64,000 nt of DNA from Bacteroidota bacterium (GTDB lineage: Bacteria > Bacteroidota > Bacteroidia > Chitinophagales > BACL12): contig JADJJZ010000001.1 in the NCBI GenBank assembly GCA_016706255.1, forward strand, positions 248,001 to 312,000. The letters run 5' to 3'. A program made the position numbers and the translations under genes. Positions 54,337 through 63,773 of the stretch are shown here, in pieces. A model generated the notes under the pieces. It had not been told where the DNA came from, searched no databases, and saw only the letters and a list, made by a program, of their open reading frames with translations. Each line of letters opens with the position of its first letter. Position 1 is the stretch's first letter.

Positions 54337-56757
54337 TTACTTTTTAAGCAACCTTTTTGCAGCAAGGGTAGTCATGCCTGTTGTAAAGCTTACAATTGTT
54401 ATCGTGCTCAGTGGCATTAAAATAGCAGCAATTACCGGCGCCAGCATACCCTGCAAAGCAAAATATAAACCAACCAGATTGTAGATAATCGATAAAATGA
54501 AACTTCCTGTAATCACCCATTTACCTGCTTTCGCAAAAGCAAAAAGTTTAGGCAGTTTGGTGAGTTGATTTACATCCATAACCACATCGCTGGCAGGTGT
54601 AAAATTGCTGTTTTGGCTTACAGCTATTCCAACATCACTTTGTTGCAGTGCACCGGCATCGTTTAAGCCATCACCTAACATCATTACATGTAAATTTTGT
54701 GCCTGCAATTTTTTAATAAATGCCAATTTATCGTGTGGTGTTTGTTCAAAATATAAGTTGTTTGCGCCAAAATAATTTTCAAGATATTTTTTATCGCTAT
54801 CATTATCACCACTTAGTAAATAAATTTGATAATGCTTTTTAGCATGCGCCAGCATATCATCAAAACCACTTCTGTAACGGTTTGCAAAATTGTAATTCCC
54901 TTTTATATTTCCATCAATCGAAATATATACATTACCATGCTGTGTAATTTCTGTATCCGGCAAATTGGTAAATGACCTTGATCCAATTAATATTTTATGT
55001 CCATTTACCAATGCTGAAACACCTTTACCTGCAACCTCAGTAAATTCATCTACCGTTGTTTGTGTATTTTTTCCTAAAACATTTGCAATTGCGCGACTGT
55101 AGGGGTGATTTGATTGCGCCGCAACCGCTGCTACCATTAGCTTTTCGTCCTTCGACAAAGGTAACCCAACATAACTTGCACCTGTTGTATTCGACTGTGT
55201 TAATGTTCCTGTTTTGTCGAATACGATGGCATCTATTTTATTAAATGCAGCAATTACATTTGCGTTTTTTAAATAAATGCCAAAATTGCCAAAATATCGA
55301 ATTGCATTTCCATTTGTAAATGTTGCAGATAACAATAATGCGCACGGACAAGCAACTATCATTGGCGTAATAAATGCATCTGCCGCACGTTGTGTATCGC
55401 CCTGAATTAACCAGTATAATGATGCTATAGAAGAAATAATTAATACAATTAAAGCGAAATAACGCCCCAGTGTTTGCACAAAATCTTTTTTCTCATCTTC
55501 TTTATGATTCGTATTAATATTATTCCATAATTGTGTGAGATAACTTTGTGCAACAGGTTTAATTACGCGCAATTGAATTGCTGAACCAACCTGTTTTCCT
55601 CCTGCATAAATGAGTTCGCCAATTTTTTTATCCACCGGATCAGCTTCACCGGTTACGAAACTGTAATCGATATTTCCCTTTCCCATCACCAAAAGCGCAT
55701 CGGCAGGAATTAATTCGTGATTACGTACTACAATAGTATCGCCTTCCTTTATTTCAGATAATGGAATTTGCTGCTCTTCACCTTTATCAAGTAAGGCAAC
55801 CGATAACGGGAAATAAGATTTATAATCCCTGTCGAAGGATATTGTTTTATAGGTTAAATCCTGAAAATATCTTCCAACCAGCATGAAGAATACAATACCG
55901 GTCATTGAGTCAAAATATCCGGCACTATGTTCAACAAAAACCGCATATAAACTTCGTGTAAATGTGAAAATGATGGCCAATGCAATAGGTACATCGATAT
56001 TCAGGAAATTATTTTTTAAACTTTTCCATGATGAAGTATAAAATTCACCTGCGCAATAAAAAAATACCGGTAAGGCAAGAATTAAAGATAAATAACGGAA
56101 TAAAATCCGCAGCGCAACATCTTCCACTTCACCACCTGCAAGATATTCAGGAAATGCCATCATCATGATATTTCCAAATGCAAATCCGGCAATTCCGATT
56201 TTAATTAATCGAGATTTTTGTAATTTTTTTTCAGGTTGTTTTTCAATATCCTGCAAACTTAATAAAGGCTCATACCCAATAGAATCAAGCATTGCAGCCG
56301 TTTCACCCAACGAAATTGCCGATTCATCGAATACCAGTGTAATTTCTTTTTTCGGAAAATCGACACGTGATTGTAAGATTGCTTTATTCATTTGATGCAT
56401 GTGTTCCAGCAGCCAAATACAGGAACTACAATGCATAGTAGGTAAATAAAATGTAACATGGGTTTGATTGCCATCTGCAAACCGAATAAATTTTTCTCTA
56501 ACACTTTGTTTATCTAAAACGGCATATTTATTTAATGCAACTTTATTTTTTTGTGTTAAACCCGGATGCTCCTGCATGTCGTAATAAGAGCATAAATCGT
56601 TATCTCTTAATATTTCATACACTGTTTTACATCCAAAACAACAAAAGTATTTTTCTTCAATATGAAATTCATGGTCGCTGCAAGGTTCACCACAGTGGTA
56701 GCATGTAGTTTGGGCAGAAGTAGTGGTTGTATCAACCACCGGTGCGAATTTTGGCAT
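54337..56757 (-). CDS. ccoI: Copper-type P1B ATPase for cbb3 assembly (CcoI-like)
   Basis: 806 residues. An N-terminal Cys-rich metal-binding domain (CYHCGEPCSDHEF, FCCFGCKTVYEIL, about 18-52) is followed by a heavy-metal-associated domain with MHCSSCIWLLEHM (about 108-120). Eight membrane helices include the ion path motif IVACPCALLLS. The phosphorylation site is DKTGTLTQ, with AGKGVSAL and MLGDGLNDAGAL in the catalytic domains. It exports copper to the periplasm for oxidase assembly. It lies upstream of ccoS, separated by 232 bases, and is transcribed from its own promoter with an upstream operator-like site. Confidence 0.94.
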   Translation of the reverse strand: MPKFAPVVDTTTTSAQTTCYHCGEPCSDHEFHIEEKYFCCFGCKTVYEILRDNDLCSYYDMQEHPGLTQKNKVALNKYAVLDKQSVREKFIRFADGNQTHVTFYLPTMHCSSCIWLLEHMHQMNKAILQSRVDFPKKEITLVFDESAISLGETAAMLDSIGYEPLLSLQDIEKQPEKKLQKSRLIKIGIAGFAFGNIMMMAFPEYLAGGEVEDVALRILFRYLSLILALPVFFYCAGEFYTSSWKSLKNNFLNIDVPIALAIIFTFTRSLYAVFVEHSAGYFDSMTGIVFFMLVGRYFQDLTYKTISFDRDYKSYFPLSVALLDKGEEQQIPLSEIKEGDTIVVRNHELIPADALLVMGKGNIDYSFVTGEADPVDKKIGELIYAGGKQVGSAIQLRVIKPVAQSYLTQLWNNINTNHKEDEKKDFVQTLGRYFALIVLIISSIASLYWLIQGDTQRAADAFITPMIVACPCALLLSATFTNGNAIRYFGNFGIYLKNANVIAAFNKIDAIVFDKTGTLTQSNTTGASYVGLPLSKDEKLMVAAVAAQSNHPYSRAIANVLGKNTQTTVDEFTEVAGKGVSALVNGHKILIGSRSFTNLPDTEITQHGNVYISIDGNIKGNYNFANRYRSGFDDMLAHAKKHYQIYLLSGDNDSDKKYLENYFGANNLYFEQTPHDKLAFIKKLQAQNLHVMMLGDGLNDAGALQQSDVGIAVSQNSNFTPASDVVMDVNQLTKLPKLFAFAKAGKWVITGSFILSIIYNLVGLYFALQGMLAPVIAAILMPLSTITIVSFTTGMTTLAAKRLLKK

Positions 56758-56773
56758 AACTTGAAAATAACTC

Positions 56774-56781
56774 CAAAGCTA
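56774..56781 (-). promoter_or_regulatory. ccoI -7 box (TAGCTTTG)
   Basis: The reverse complement reads TAGCTTTG, 16 bases before the ccoI ATG. The operator-like palindrome is centred about 30 bases further upstream. Confidence 0.65.
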
Positions 56782-56803
56782 TGCCGCTTGACACCTCATA
56801 TAA

Positions 56804-56819
56804 AATGACTTAGGTCACC
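56804..56819. promoter_or_regulatory. FNR/CRP-like operator candidate upstream of ccoI
   Basis: AATGACTTAGGTCACC contains the palindrome TGACnTnnGTCA and shares TGAy-N4-GTCACC with the sites at 54165 and 62661. Its centre is about 30 bases upstream of the ccoI -7 box, close to the -41.5 spacing of class II activators. Confidence 0.65.
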
Positions 56820-56832
56820 GTTTCCGGTTTTA

Positions 56833-58647
56833 TTAATGAATCACATTTATGCGCTGATAATACAAGTTTGAATCGGAAGTACCGGTAATTACATAACCAC
56901 CAGCAGGTAAATCTGAAAGTGATAAGCTGCCATTATTAGCAGTTACTTTTTCCGAGTAAACGGCTTTCCCGAACATGTCATATATATTAATGGTGTACGC
57001 TTCTTGTTGTTCACCAAAATTATATTGCACCAAACCGGTAGACACTGTTGGATATATATTGAATGCAGCAGGATTTAATTCAGCAATTCCGGTGATGTCG
57101 TTATCGTTAATCTGCACAACGATATCAGGTATTACATAATTATCATAAATCGTATCATCTGTAGTTACAGCGCATGTTATAACACCAATATGCGGACCTT
57201 CATGAAAAATGTCATCATAAATGATAAGCATTACTGTTTTTGCTATGATGGCACTATCACCTTTAAATTTCAAATTTAAATCTGCATTATGACCTTTCCC
57301 TAAATCAAGGTCATCATCAGGGTCAAGATTAATGGTAACCGTTGAGGTTGGTATACTTTCGAGCACTAAAGAAAAATACATGGTATCACTTTCTGTGCCT
57401 GCTAAAGCAGCGGTATCGGTAAAAGTAATTCCCGGTTCCAAATCATTATCGTGAATTAATATATCAAACGAAGGAATGGTAAATACACTATAATCATCAT
57501 CGGCGGTGGTGATGGTAAAACTTACATTACCAAAATGTTCACCTTCAAATAATACATCATCGTAAGCTCTTACGTTAAGCACATGATTGGTGAGGGCTGA
57601 TGAATTTGGCGGAAACGCAAGTGTAACGGGCTCTCCGGGGATTCCTGTTATACGCAATTGTGCATCAGGTGTAAGTGTAATAAATACACTATCCGTCGGC
57701 ACAGAATTTAATGCAATAATCACAGGCACTTCACCCAAATCTTCATTTAACTCAAGCGGAAAAGGTTCTGTATAATTAAGACCCGGAGCACTGTCATTAT
57801 CAGCAATCGGATAAATTACATCTTCAATAAATAGTGCAGCATAATCAGGATCATCGCTGCTAATAGTAAAATGAATTGTACCACTGTGTAAACCCTCATA
57901 AATTCCATCATCAAATGCACGAATTGCTGCACCATCAAATGATAATGCACCTGCATTTGGCGGAAAAACAATTTCCACTGCTTCACCCGGAACACCGGTT
58001 ATGCGCAATTGATCATCAGGATCGATAGTTATAATAACTGTATCGGTGGGTATAGAATTTAATGCAAGCAACAAATCAACTCCGGGCACGCCTTCAGTTA
58101 AAAAAGTATCTATTGGAAAATTGGTGTTAATTCCGGGAGGTAAATCGTTGTCTAAAATGAGATATGACATTTCAGGAATTGATAAAACACCGTAATCTAT
58201 ATCATCAGAAATAATCACAAAATTTAATACGCCGTAGTGGTCACCTTCCACTTCAACATCATCTACCGGTTTAACTTTAAACTCCTTGGCAATTAATGCA
58301 GCAGGATAAGGTGTAAACATGAGTGTATCCGCTATTCCGGGGCCGCCACCAACATTTACTTCTTCATTAGGATAACAAATTACATAAACAGTATCGGTGG
58401 GAACAGAAGCCAGTGCAATATCAACAGGTGTAAATATTGCAGGATAATCTTCATCAAGTGTATCTATAACTGTTGTAACTACAAAAGCCGGAATTGTATC
58501 ATCCAAAACTGCATAAGCATAACGAACAGGGGGCTGCGGAGTAGTTGGTTTCGAAAAAACAACAAACGGAAGCAGCAGGAGGAGTAAAAAGAAAATGAGG
58601 AGAAGCCAATCTACCCGTAGTTTTGGCCATGATTTCGTAAATTTCAT
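56833..58647 (-). CDS. Calx-beta-like repeat protein with T9SS-type C-terminus
   Basis: 604 residues from ATG 58647, which places a strong hydrophobic segment (WLLLIFFLLLLLLPFVVF) near the N-terminus. The frame is open to 58701. The body holds about four tandem repeats of roughly 105-120 residues, each ending with an acidic DND (LILDNDLPPG, PIADNDSAPG, LIHDNDLEPG, QINDNDITG) and containing IPTDTVIITIDPDDQLRITGV-like strands, reminiscent of calcium-binding Calx-beta domains. The tail (FNIYPTVSTGLVQYNF...GGYVITGTSDSNLYYQRINVIH) looks like a divergent type A sorting domain. Probably a surface adhesin-like protein. Function unknown. Confidence 0.8.
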   Translation of the reverse strand: MKFTKSWPKLRVDWLLLIFFLLLLLLPFVVFSKPTTPQPPVRYAYAVLDDTIPAFVVTTVIDTLDEDYPAIFTPVDIALASVPTDTVYVICYPNEEVNVGGGPGIADTLMFTPYPAALIAKEFKVKPVDDVEVEGDHYGVLNFVIISDDIDYGVLSIPEMSYLILDNDLPPGINTNFPIDTFLTEGVPGVDLLLALNSIPTDTVIITIDPDDQLRITGVPGEAVEIVFPPNAGALSFDGAAIRAFDDGIYEGLHSGTIHFTISSDDPDYAALFIEDVIYPIADNDSAPGLNYTEPFPLELNEDLGEVPVIIALNSVPTDSVFITLTPDAQLRITGIPGEPVTLAFPPNSSALTNHVLNVRAYDDVLFEGEHFGNVSFTITTADDDYSVFTIPSFDILIHDNDLEPGITFTDTAALAGTESDTMYFSLVLESIPTSTVTINLDPDDDLDLGKGHNADLNLKFKGDSAIIAKTVMLIIYDDIFHEGPHIGVITCAVTTDDTIYDNYVIPDIVVQINDNDITGIAELNPAAFNIYPTVSTGLVQYNFGEQQEAYTINIYDMFGKAVYSEKVTANNGSLSLSDLPAGGYVITGTSDSNLYYQRINVIH

Positions 58648-58803
58648 ATTTGGGAATAAAAGTACTTGTGTTTGCATCTTAAAACAACCGGTTTTGTACA
58701 AAGTTGGGCTTTTTTCATGTGAAACACCCTATCTGTTTAGTAAAGCAAAAAAATAAGGAATGATTCTTGTTGAAGTTTAGGTCTGATTGAAGGTTTTAAT
58801 TTC

Positions 58804-58811
58804 TAATTTTG
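58804..58811 (+). promoter_or_regulatory. -7 box (TAATTTTG)
   Basis: A TAnnTTTG match 25 bases before the start of the outer-membrane barrel gene. Confidence 0.55.
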
Positions 58812-58836
58812 CAACAATAATTTCCAATTTCGGCAT

Positions 58837-59448
58837 ATGAAACAACTAATTTACGGATTGCTGGTGCTATTAATGATTTCCGGTTCTGAGGCTATTATGG
58901 CTCAAACTCAACCCATTGAAACAACTGAGCAGGATAATAGTGTAAAGGAAGATGACAACGGTAATTCAACTGCTAAACAAAAAGATTGGAAAGATCGTAT
59001 TGTGGTAGGCGGAAATTTAGGGGCTCAATTTGGAAGCTCTACTTACATTGAAGTATCACCAATTGTTGGTTATAAGGTTACCGATAAATTTACGGCAGGT
59101 ATTGGATTTTCTTACCAGTATTTCAGTGAAAACTACAACGACCCATATTTTGTGGACTATAAAGCATCGGTTTATGGACCCAGAGTGTTTTTACAGCACG
59201 ACATTTTATTCGGATTTTTTGCACATGCCGAATATGAATATTCCTGGTATAAATTTAAATATGAAGATTTTTATGCAACTGAAATTACCGGAGAGGTTCC
59301 TGCATTATTTATCGGAGGTGGTTATAATTACTACATTACCGACAATGCAAAATTGCAAATAATGGCTTTGTATGATTTGCTGAATGGCCCCAATTCACTG
59401 TATTACAGCCCTTGGGTATTCAGAATTGGTTTCAGCACAGGATTTTAA
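58837..59448 (+). CDS. Outer-membrane beta-barrel protein (porin-like)
   Basis: 203 residues. Signal peptide (LLVLLMISGSEAIMAQ), a low-complexity polar linker (about 25-50), then alternating aromatic strands from RIVVGGNLGAQFGSS through YIEVSPIVGYKVTDKFTAGIGFSYQYF and HAEYEYSWYKFKYEDF to a C-terminal strand ending in phenylalanine (WVFRIGFSTGF). This pattern is that of a small eight-stranded outer-membrane barrel. The family is uncharacterised. Single gene with its own promoter, convergent with gyrB. Confidence 0.82.
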   Translation: MKQLIYGLLVLLMISGSEAIMAQTQPIETTEQDNSVKEDDNGNSTAKQKDWKDRIVVGGNLGAQFGSSTYIEVSPIVGYKVTDKFTAGIGFSYQYFSENYNDPYFVDYKASVYGPRVFLQHDILFGFFAHAEYEYSWYKFKYEDFYATEITGEVPALFIGGGYNYYITDNAKLQIMALYDLLNGPNSLYYSPWVFRIGFSTGF

Positions 59449-59481
59449 CCCTGTGCCTTACCTATCAAAAATTTCGTTTTA

Positions 59482-61437
59482 TTAAATATCGAGATTTGCG
59501 TATTTCGCGTTTGCCTCAATAAACTCGCGGCGAGGCGGAACATCTTCACCCATCAACATTGAGAAAATATGGTCTGCTTCTGCAGCGCTGTCGATTGTAA
59601 CCTGACGCAGCGTTCTTGTTGCAGGATTCATAGTAGTTTCCCAAAGCTGTTCAGCATTCATCTCTCCCAAACCTTTGTATCGTTGAACGTGTACTGAACT
59701 TTCGTTTCCACCTTTTGCAAATTCTGCTGTTGCGGCTTTACGATCATCTTCGTTCCAGCAATATTGTTGGTCTTTGCCTTTTTTAACGAGATATAGTGGC
59801 GGAGTTGCAATGTAGATGAAACCTTGTTGCACCAACTCATAACATTTTCTGAAGAAGAAAGTCAGAATAAGCGTTGTAATGTGGCTACCATCCACGTCGG
59901 CATCGGTCATGATGATAATTTTGTGATAACGGAGTTTTGCCGTATCTACAGTTTTATCTTCAGCCGGCATTACGCCTAAAGCGGTAAATATGTTTTTAAT
60001 CTCTTCGTTGTCGAAAATTTTATAATCCAGTGCTTTTTCAACGTTCAGAATTTTACCTCTTAAAGGTAATATTGCCTGAAACGTTCTGTTACGGCCTTGT
60101 TTGGCAGTTCCACCGGCGCTATCCCCTTCCACAAGATACAACTCACATTTTTCAGCAGCTTTTTCGGTGCAGTCGGCCAGTTTACCCGGCAATCCGCCAC
60201 CACCAAATGCGCTTTTACGTTGCACCATTTCGCGAGCCTTACGGGCTGCAATACGCGCCTGAGCAGCAAGAATTACCTTTCCGATAATTAAACGTGCCTG
60301 TTTAGGATTTTCTTCGAGGTAGTTATTTAAAACTTCACCGGAAATAGTATCCACAATACCCATCACCTCATTGTTACCCAATTTGGTTTTGGTTTGACCT
60401 TCGAACTGCGGTTCAGGAACTTTAACTGAAATAAGTGCCGTTAAACCTTCACGGAAGTCATCGCCTGAAATTTCCACTTTTGCCTTTTCAAACATGCCTT
60501 CGCGGTCGCCATACGATTTAAACGTTCTGGTTAAAGCTCTTCTGAAACCTGCAACGTGTGTTCCACCTTCAATCGTATTGATATTGTTTACATACGAGTG
60601 AATATTTTCGTTATAGGAATCGTTGTATTGTAAAGCGATTTCAACCTGCACATTATCGCGGGCACCTTCGGCGTAAATTGGTTCCGGAATAATTGAAGCA
60701 CGGGTGCCGTCAAGATATTTCACGAATTCAATCAATCCGCCTTCACTGTGAAATGATTCGCCGGGGTGATTACCATTTTCATCAACCACACGTTCGTCAA
60801 CGATATTGAGGGTTATACCGCGATTTAAGAATGCGAGTTCTCTCAACCTTGCAGCCAGTGTTTCGTATTTATATTCAGAAACGGTAAAAATGGTATCATC
60901 CGGTTTAAAGGTTACATAAGTACCGGTAATATTCGATTCCCCAATTTCTTTAACCGGGTATAATGGTTTACCCTCGCTGAATTCCTGTTTGTAAATTTTA
61001 CCATTACGGTGCACTTCAGCTTCAAGGTGGGTAGACAATGCGTTAACGCAGGAAACACCCACGCCGTGCAAACCGCCGGAAACCTTATAAGTATCTTTAT
61101 CGAATTTACCACCTGCGTGTAATACGGTCATTACCACTTCGAGTGCCGATCTGTTTTCTTTTTTATGTAATTCGGTAGGAATACCGCGACCATCATCTTT
61201 AACGCGTATGCTGTTACCCGGAAGAATGGCCACATCGATATTTCGGCAATATCCTGCCAATGCCTCATCAATAGAGTTATCAACTACTTCATATACCAGG
61301 TGATGTAAACCTTTAAAGCCGGTATCACCGATATACATCGCCGGGCGTTTTCTAACTGCTTCAAGACCTTCTAAAACCTGAATATTTTCAGCCGTGTAGG
61401 TCGACTGTTTTTTAATAACTTCTTGTTCTTTTTCCAT
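59482..61437 (-). CDS. gyrB: DNA gyrase subunit B
   Basis: 651 residues. This is the ATPase subunit of the enzyme that introduces negative supercoils. GHKL ATPase domain: YTAENIQVLEGLEAVRKRPAMYIG, VDNSIDEALAGYC and VKDDGRGIPTELH, with HGVGVSCVNALST. Transducer domain to about 390. TOPRIM domain with EGDSAGGTAKQGRNR and TDADVDGSHI. C-terminus YKGLGEMNAEQLWETTMNP and GEDVPPRREFIEANAKYANLDI. The short tail and overall length fit GyrB of this phylum rather than ParE. A -7 box (TAATTTTG) is 74 bases upstream. The 300 bases before the gene hold nothing else recognisable. Confidence 0.95.
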   Translation of the reverse strand: MEKEQEVIKKQSTYTAENIQVLEGLEAVRKRPAMYIGDTGFKGLHHLVYEVVDNSIDEALAGYCRNIDVAILPGNSIRVKDDGRGIPTELHKKENRSALEVVMTVLHAGGKFDKDTYKVSGGLHGVGVSCVNALSTHLEAEVHRNGKIYKQEFSEGKPLYPVKEIGESNITGTYVTFKPDDTIFTVSEYKYETLAARLRELAFLNRGITLNIVDERVVDENGNHPGESFHSEGGLIEFVKYLDGTRASIIPEPIYAEGARDNVQVEIALQYNDSYNENIHSYVNNINTIEGGTHVAGFRRALTRTFKSYGDREGMFEKAKVEISGDDFREGLTALISVKVPEPQFEGQTKTKLGNNEVMGIVDTISGEVLNNYLEENPKQARLIIGKVILAAQARIAARKAREMVQRKSAFGGGGLPGKLADCTEKAAEKCELYLVEGDSAGGTAKQGRNRTFQAILPLRGKILNVEKALDYKIFDNEEIKNIFTALGVMPAEDKTVDTAKLRYHKIIIMTDADVDGSHITTLILTFFFRKCYELVQQGFIYIATPPLYLVKKGKDQQYCWNEDDRKAATAEFAKGGNESSVHVQRYKGLGEMNAEQLWETTMNPATRTLRQVTIDSAAEADHIFSMLMGEDVPPRREFIEANAKYANLDI

Positions 61438-61511
61438 AATTTTCTACCTCATTCAGAGCGTAATCCGGACCTTTGTTTTTGAGACCGGTTTTTTATTTAT
61501 TTTTCGATGCA

Positions 61512-61519
61512 CAAAATTA
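61512..61519 (-). promoter_or_regulatory. gyrB -7 box (TAATTTTG)
   Basis: The reverse complement reads TAATTTTG, 74 bases before the gyrB ATG. Confidence 0.5.
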
Positions 61520-61740
61520 CATCTTTATACGCTGAAAACATAAGATTTTCAGGTATTTCAGACAATTTTTATACACTCAATTTCAACATTATTTTAACAA
61601 CTAAAGTTCGCTGTTAAAAATGCACTTAAAATGTTAAAAAATAAAAGGGTTTGCGAGATGTTGCTATTTCGCAACAAAGCACATAAACATATTAGTCCGG
61701 AGCAATCCGAACGCAGGAAAAATTCAGGAAGAAAAACGGA

Positions 61741-61857
61741 TTAATGGTGACCCGTATTGCCGCCGCGTTTACTTTTTATGAATTCTATCACAAATAAACC
61801 ACTAACAGCCAGAACGTAGCAGGTTAATACAATACCAATAATGAATGCTGAAGTCAT
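61741..61857 (-). CDS. 38-residue single-helix membrane protein
   Basis: A small frame starting ATG at 61857 and ending TAA at 61741 encodes a polypeptide with one hydrophobic helix (FIIGIVLTCYVLAVSGLFVI, about residues 5-24), then EFIKSKRGGNTGHH, a basic and polar tail. A clear TACCTTTG box lies 16 bases before the ATG, the same geometry as confirmed genes nearby, which supports real expression. The positive-inside rule puts the C-terminus in the cytoplasm. No family is recognised. It lies upstream of gyrB on the same strand and divergent from the DUF4468 gene. Confidence 0.6.
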   Translation of the reverse strand: MTSAFIIGIVLTCYVLAVSGLFVIEFIKSKRGGNTGHH

Positions 61858-61873
61858 GTTTTTCAGTTTTGCA

Positions 61874-61881
61874 CAAAGGTA
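61874..61881 (-). promoter_or_regulatory. -7 box (TACCTTTG) for the small membrane protein
   Basis: The reverse complement reads TACCTTTG, 16 bases before the ATG at 61857. There is no other gene for it to serve on this strand before gyrB. Confidence 0.6.
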
Positions 61882-62006
61882 AAAAACGTAAAGTATTTTT
61901 TCGTACTCCCGGCACAATACTGCATAAAATGTGCATAATTAACGTTGGGGTTAAAATGGTATCATTTTTGACAACTATCTTCGTCACAAAAAAAATTGTC
62001 ATACAT

Positions 62007-62558
62007 ATGAAAAAACTTTTGCTTATAGTAGCTCTTGCATGCGGGTTTTCGGCCCAGGCACAAAAATCGGCGGATCCTGTTGCGCCATTTTTCCCAATCG
62101 ACGAAACCTCTAAACTGGTTACTTATACCGATGTAATTCAGGTTCCCGGTGTTGCTACCGACTCACTTTATAACGTAGCAATGGCCTGGATGAAAATATT
62201 TTATGTAAGTCCGAGTCAGGCTATTAAAAGTCAGAACAAAGAAGAAGGCATTATTGAGATAAAACACCAGTTTCAAATCACCAAAACTGAAAAAGGTCAG
62301 GAATTAAAGGCCGGCCAGATTAACTACTATCTAACCTTACAATTTCGCGATGGCCGCTTTAAATACACTATCACAAAAGTAAATCTGCAAGGCCCTTCTT
62401 ACTTCGGTATTGAAACCTGGATAAACGATGAAAAATATGCTGAAGATGAAACTGTAATTAATTACTTAATTCAGATAGATGAATTTATGCAAAAGCTCAT
62501 TACCTCGCTTGAAACCGAAGTAAAACCGGCAGCTCCGAAAAAAGAAGAAGACTGGTAA
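62007..62558 (+). CDS. Exported DUF4468 protein
   Basis: 183 residues from ATG 62007, which gives a signal peptide (MKKLLLIVALACGFSAQAQ). The longer open frame from 61845 overlaps the divergent small gene and lacks support. The mature region (KLVTYTDVIQVPGVATDSLYNVAMAWMKIFY, IEIKHQFQITKTEKGQELKAGQINYYLTLQFRDGRFKYTITKV) matches the DUF4468 pattern, a TBP-like-fold domain common in exported proteins of this phylum with unknown role. The C-terminus is Lys/Glu-rich. A terminator follows. Confidence 0.82.
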   Translation: MKKLLLIVALACGFSAQAQKSADPVAPFFPIDETSKLVTYTDVIQVPGVATDSLYNVAMAWMKIFYVSPSQAIKSQNKEEGIIEIKHQFQITKTEKGQELKAGQINYYLTLQFRDGRFKYTITKVNLQGPSYFGIETWINDEKYAEDETVINYLIQIDEFMQKLITSLETEVKPAAPKKEEDW

Positions 62559-62581
62559 ATAACATCTAAACCAAAGTATTT

Positions 62582-62611
62582 AAAGCCTCCGCAAATTGTG
62601 GGGGCTTTTTT
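62582..62611 (+). terminator. Terminator after DUF4468 gene
   Basis: AAAGCCTCCGC and GTGGGGGCTTT form a stem (two mismatches) followed by seven Ts. Confidence 0.75.
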
Positions 62612-62660
62612 ATTGATTTTGAGTTTACAAGTCAACAAAGTAAAAAAACAATAAATAAAT

Positions 62661-62676
62661 GATGACAAAAGTCACC
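62661..62676. promoter_or_regulatory. FNR/CRP-like operator candidate upstream of universal stress gene
   Basis: GATGACAAAAGTCACC contains the perfect palindrome TGAC-N4-GTCA and shares TGAy-N4-GTCACC with the two cbb3-locus sites. Its centre is about 32 bases upstream of TAACTTAT (62701-62708), a possible -7 box, the same geometry as at ccoI and ccoS. Confidence 0.65.
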
Positions 62677-62746
62677 ATTCGTTTTGAGCATTATCATGGT
62701 TAACTTATTGAAATAAACTGACTTTTGAAGCAGAAAATTTAATAAA

Positions 62747-63712
62747 ATGCTTGAGGAAGACCTTCATAGCGGAACAGGACATTATACCACGCCTATGAGT
62801 AATAATAAAACCAATGTTAAAAATATGAGAAAAGCAGAAATGCCTTCCCCTCTAATTCATAACATTTTAGTTCCCACCGACTTTTCGGAAAATGCCACTA
62901 AAGCCTTACAGTTGGCGGTTGGTATCGCGGAAAAAAATAATGCAGCAGTGCTTATTGTTCATGCCTGCCACATACCATTTACCGATGAGCACATGGCGCC
63001 GAATATGATTCAGGAATTAATGGATGCAACAAAATTGCGTGCTGAATTACAAATGGCTGATTATATCAAAGCCAATAAACAGAAATTTAATCAGGTCCCT
63101 GTTAATGCTCAGGTAGTAATTGGATTTGCTGCAGAAACAATTCTTGAAGTTGCGCATCACGCAAAAGTAGATATCATCATAATTGGCACCCAGGGTGTAA
63201 ATGGTATTGAAGATCGTTTGTTTGGTACTGTTACCTGGAATATTATTAAACGTTCAGATATACCTGTAATTGCAATTCCGGAAACAAAATCCGATTTACA
63301 ATTTAAAAATATTATGATTCCTTTTGAAGGCACAGTTTATGACACCGATATTATTAATTACCTGTTAAAATTTGCAGAAAAATATAATGCGGTTGTTCAC
63401 GGTGTACATTTTATTCAGGATGCCTCTACTTACAACAAAGGCGTAATTGATAAATTGCAAAATAAATTCAGAAAGGAAATTGATTCAGAAAAATTACAAC
63501 TCCATTTTCCTGCTGAAAAAAACATTACCGAAGGTATTAAAAAATTTGCAGCCCGCAATCAGGTGGACCTCATTAGTATGGTTACACATAACCATGGTTT
63601 ATTTTCTACCGTATTTCATATGAGCGTTACCAGAAACATTGCATTGTATGCACAAATTCCATTATTAGCATACAATATGGACCGGGTTCAATTTGATACT
63701 GACAACCATTAA
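62747..63712 (+). CDS. Universal stress protein with two Usp domains
   Basis: Up to 321 residues. The first Usp domain (about 38-180) is canonical: HNILVPTDFSENATKALQLAV, AAVLIVHACHIPF, and the ATP-binding motif IIIIGTQGVNGIEDRLFGTV, then IIKRSDIPVIAIPE. The second (about 185-315: NIMIPFEGTVYDTDIINYLL...LISMVTHNHGLFSTVFHMSVTR) lacks a full G-x2-G-x9-G motif and may not bind nucleotide. ATG 62747 is the first start, but ATGs at 62795, 62828 and 62843 are equally possible, since the fold begins only at residue 38. It lies 61 bases before an FNR-type regulator gene and has an FNR-like site upstream, suggesting low-oxygen control. Confidence 0.88.
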   Translation: MLEEDLHSGTGHYTTPMSNNKTNVKNMRKAEMPSPLIHNILVPTDFSENATKALQLAVGIAEKNNAAVLIVHACHIPFTDEHMAPNMIQELMDATKLRAELQMADYIKANKQKFNQVPVNAQVVIGFAAETILEVAHHAKVDIIIIGTQGVNGIEDRLFGTVTWNIIKRSDIPVIAIPETKSDLQFKNIMIPFEGTVYDTDIINYLLKFAEKYNAVVHGVHFIQDASTYNKGVIDKLQNKFRKEIDSEKLQLHFPAEKNITEGIKKFAARNQVDLISMVTHNHGLFSTVFHMSVTRNIALYAQIPLLAYNMDRVQFDTDNH

Positions 63713-63773
63713 CTTTTTATATTAAGATAAAAGGTTAATTTTAAGTGAATTATTTCAGGCTAAATAACGTAAA

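Noticed and set aside
61845..62006. 54-residue N-terminal extension of the DUF4468 gene
   Set aside because: It would bury a good signal peptide at ATG 62007 and overlap the divergent promoter.
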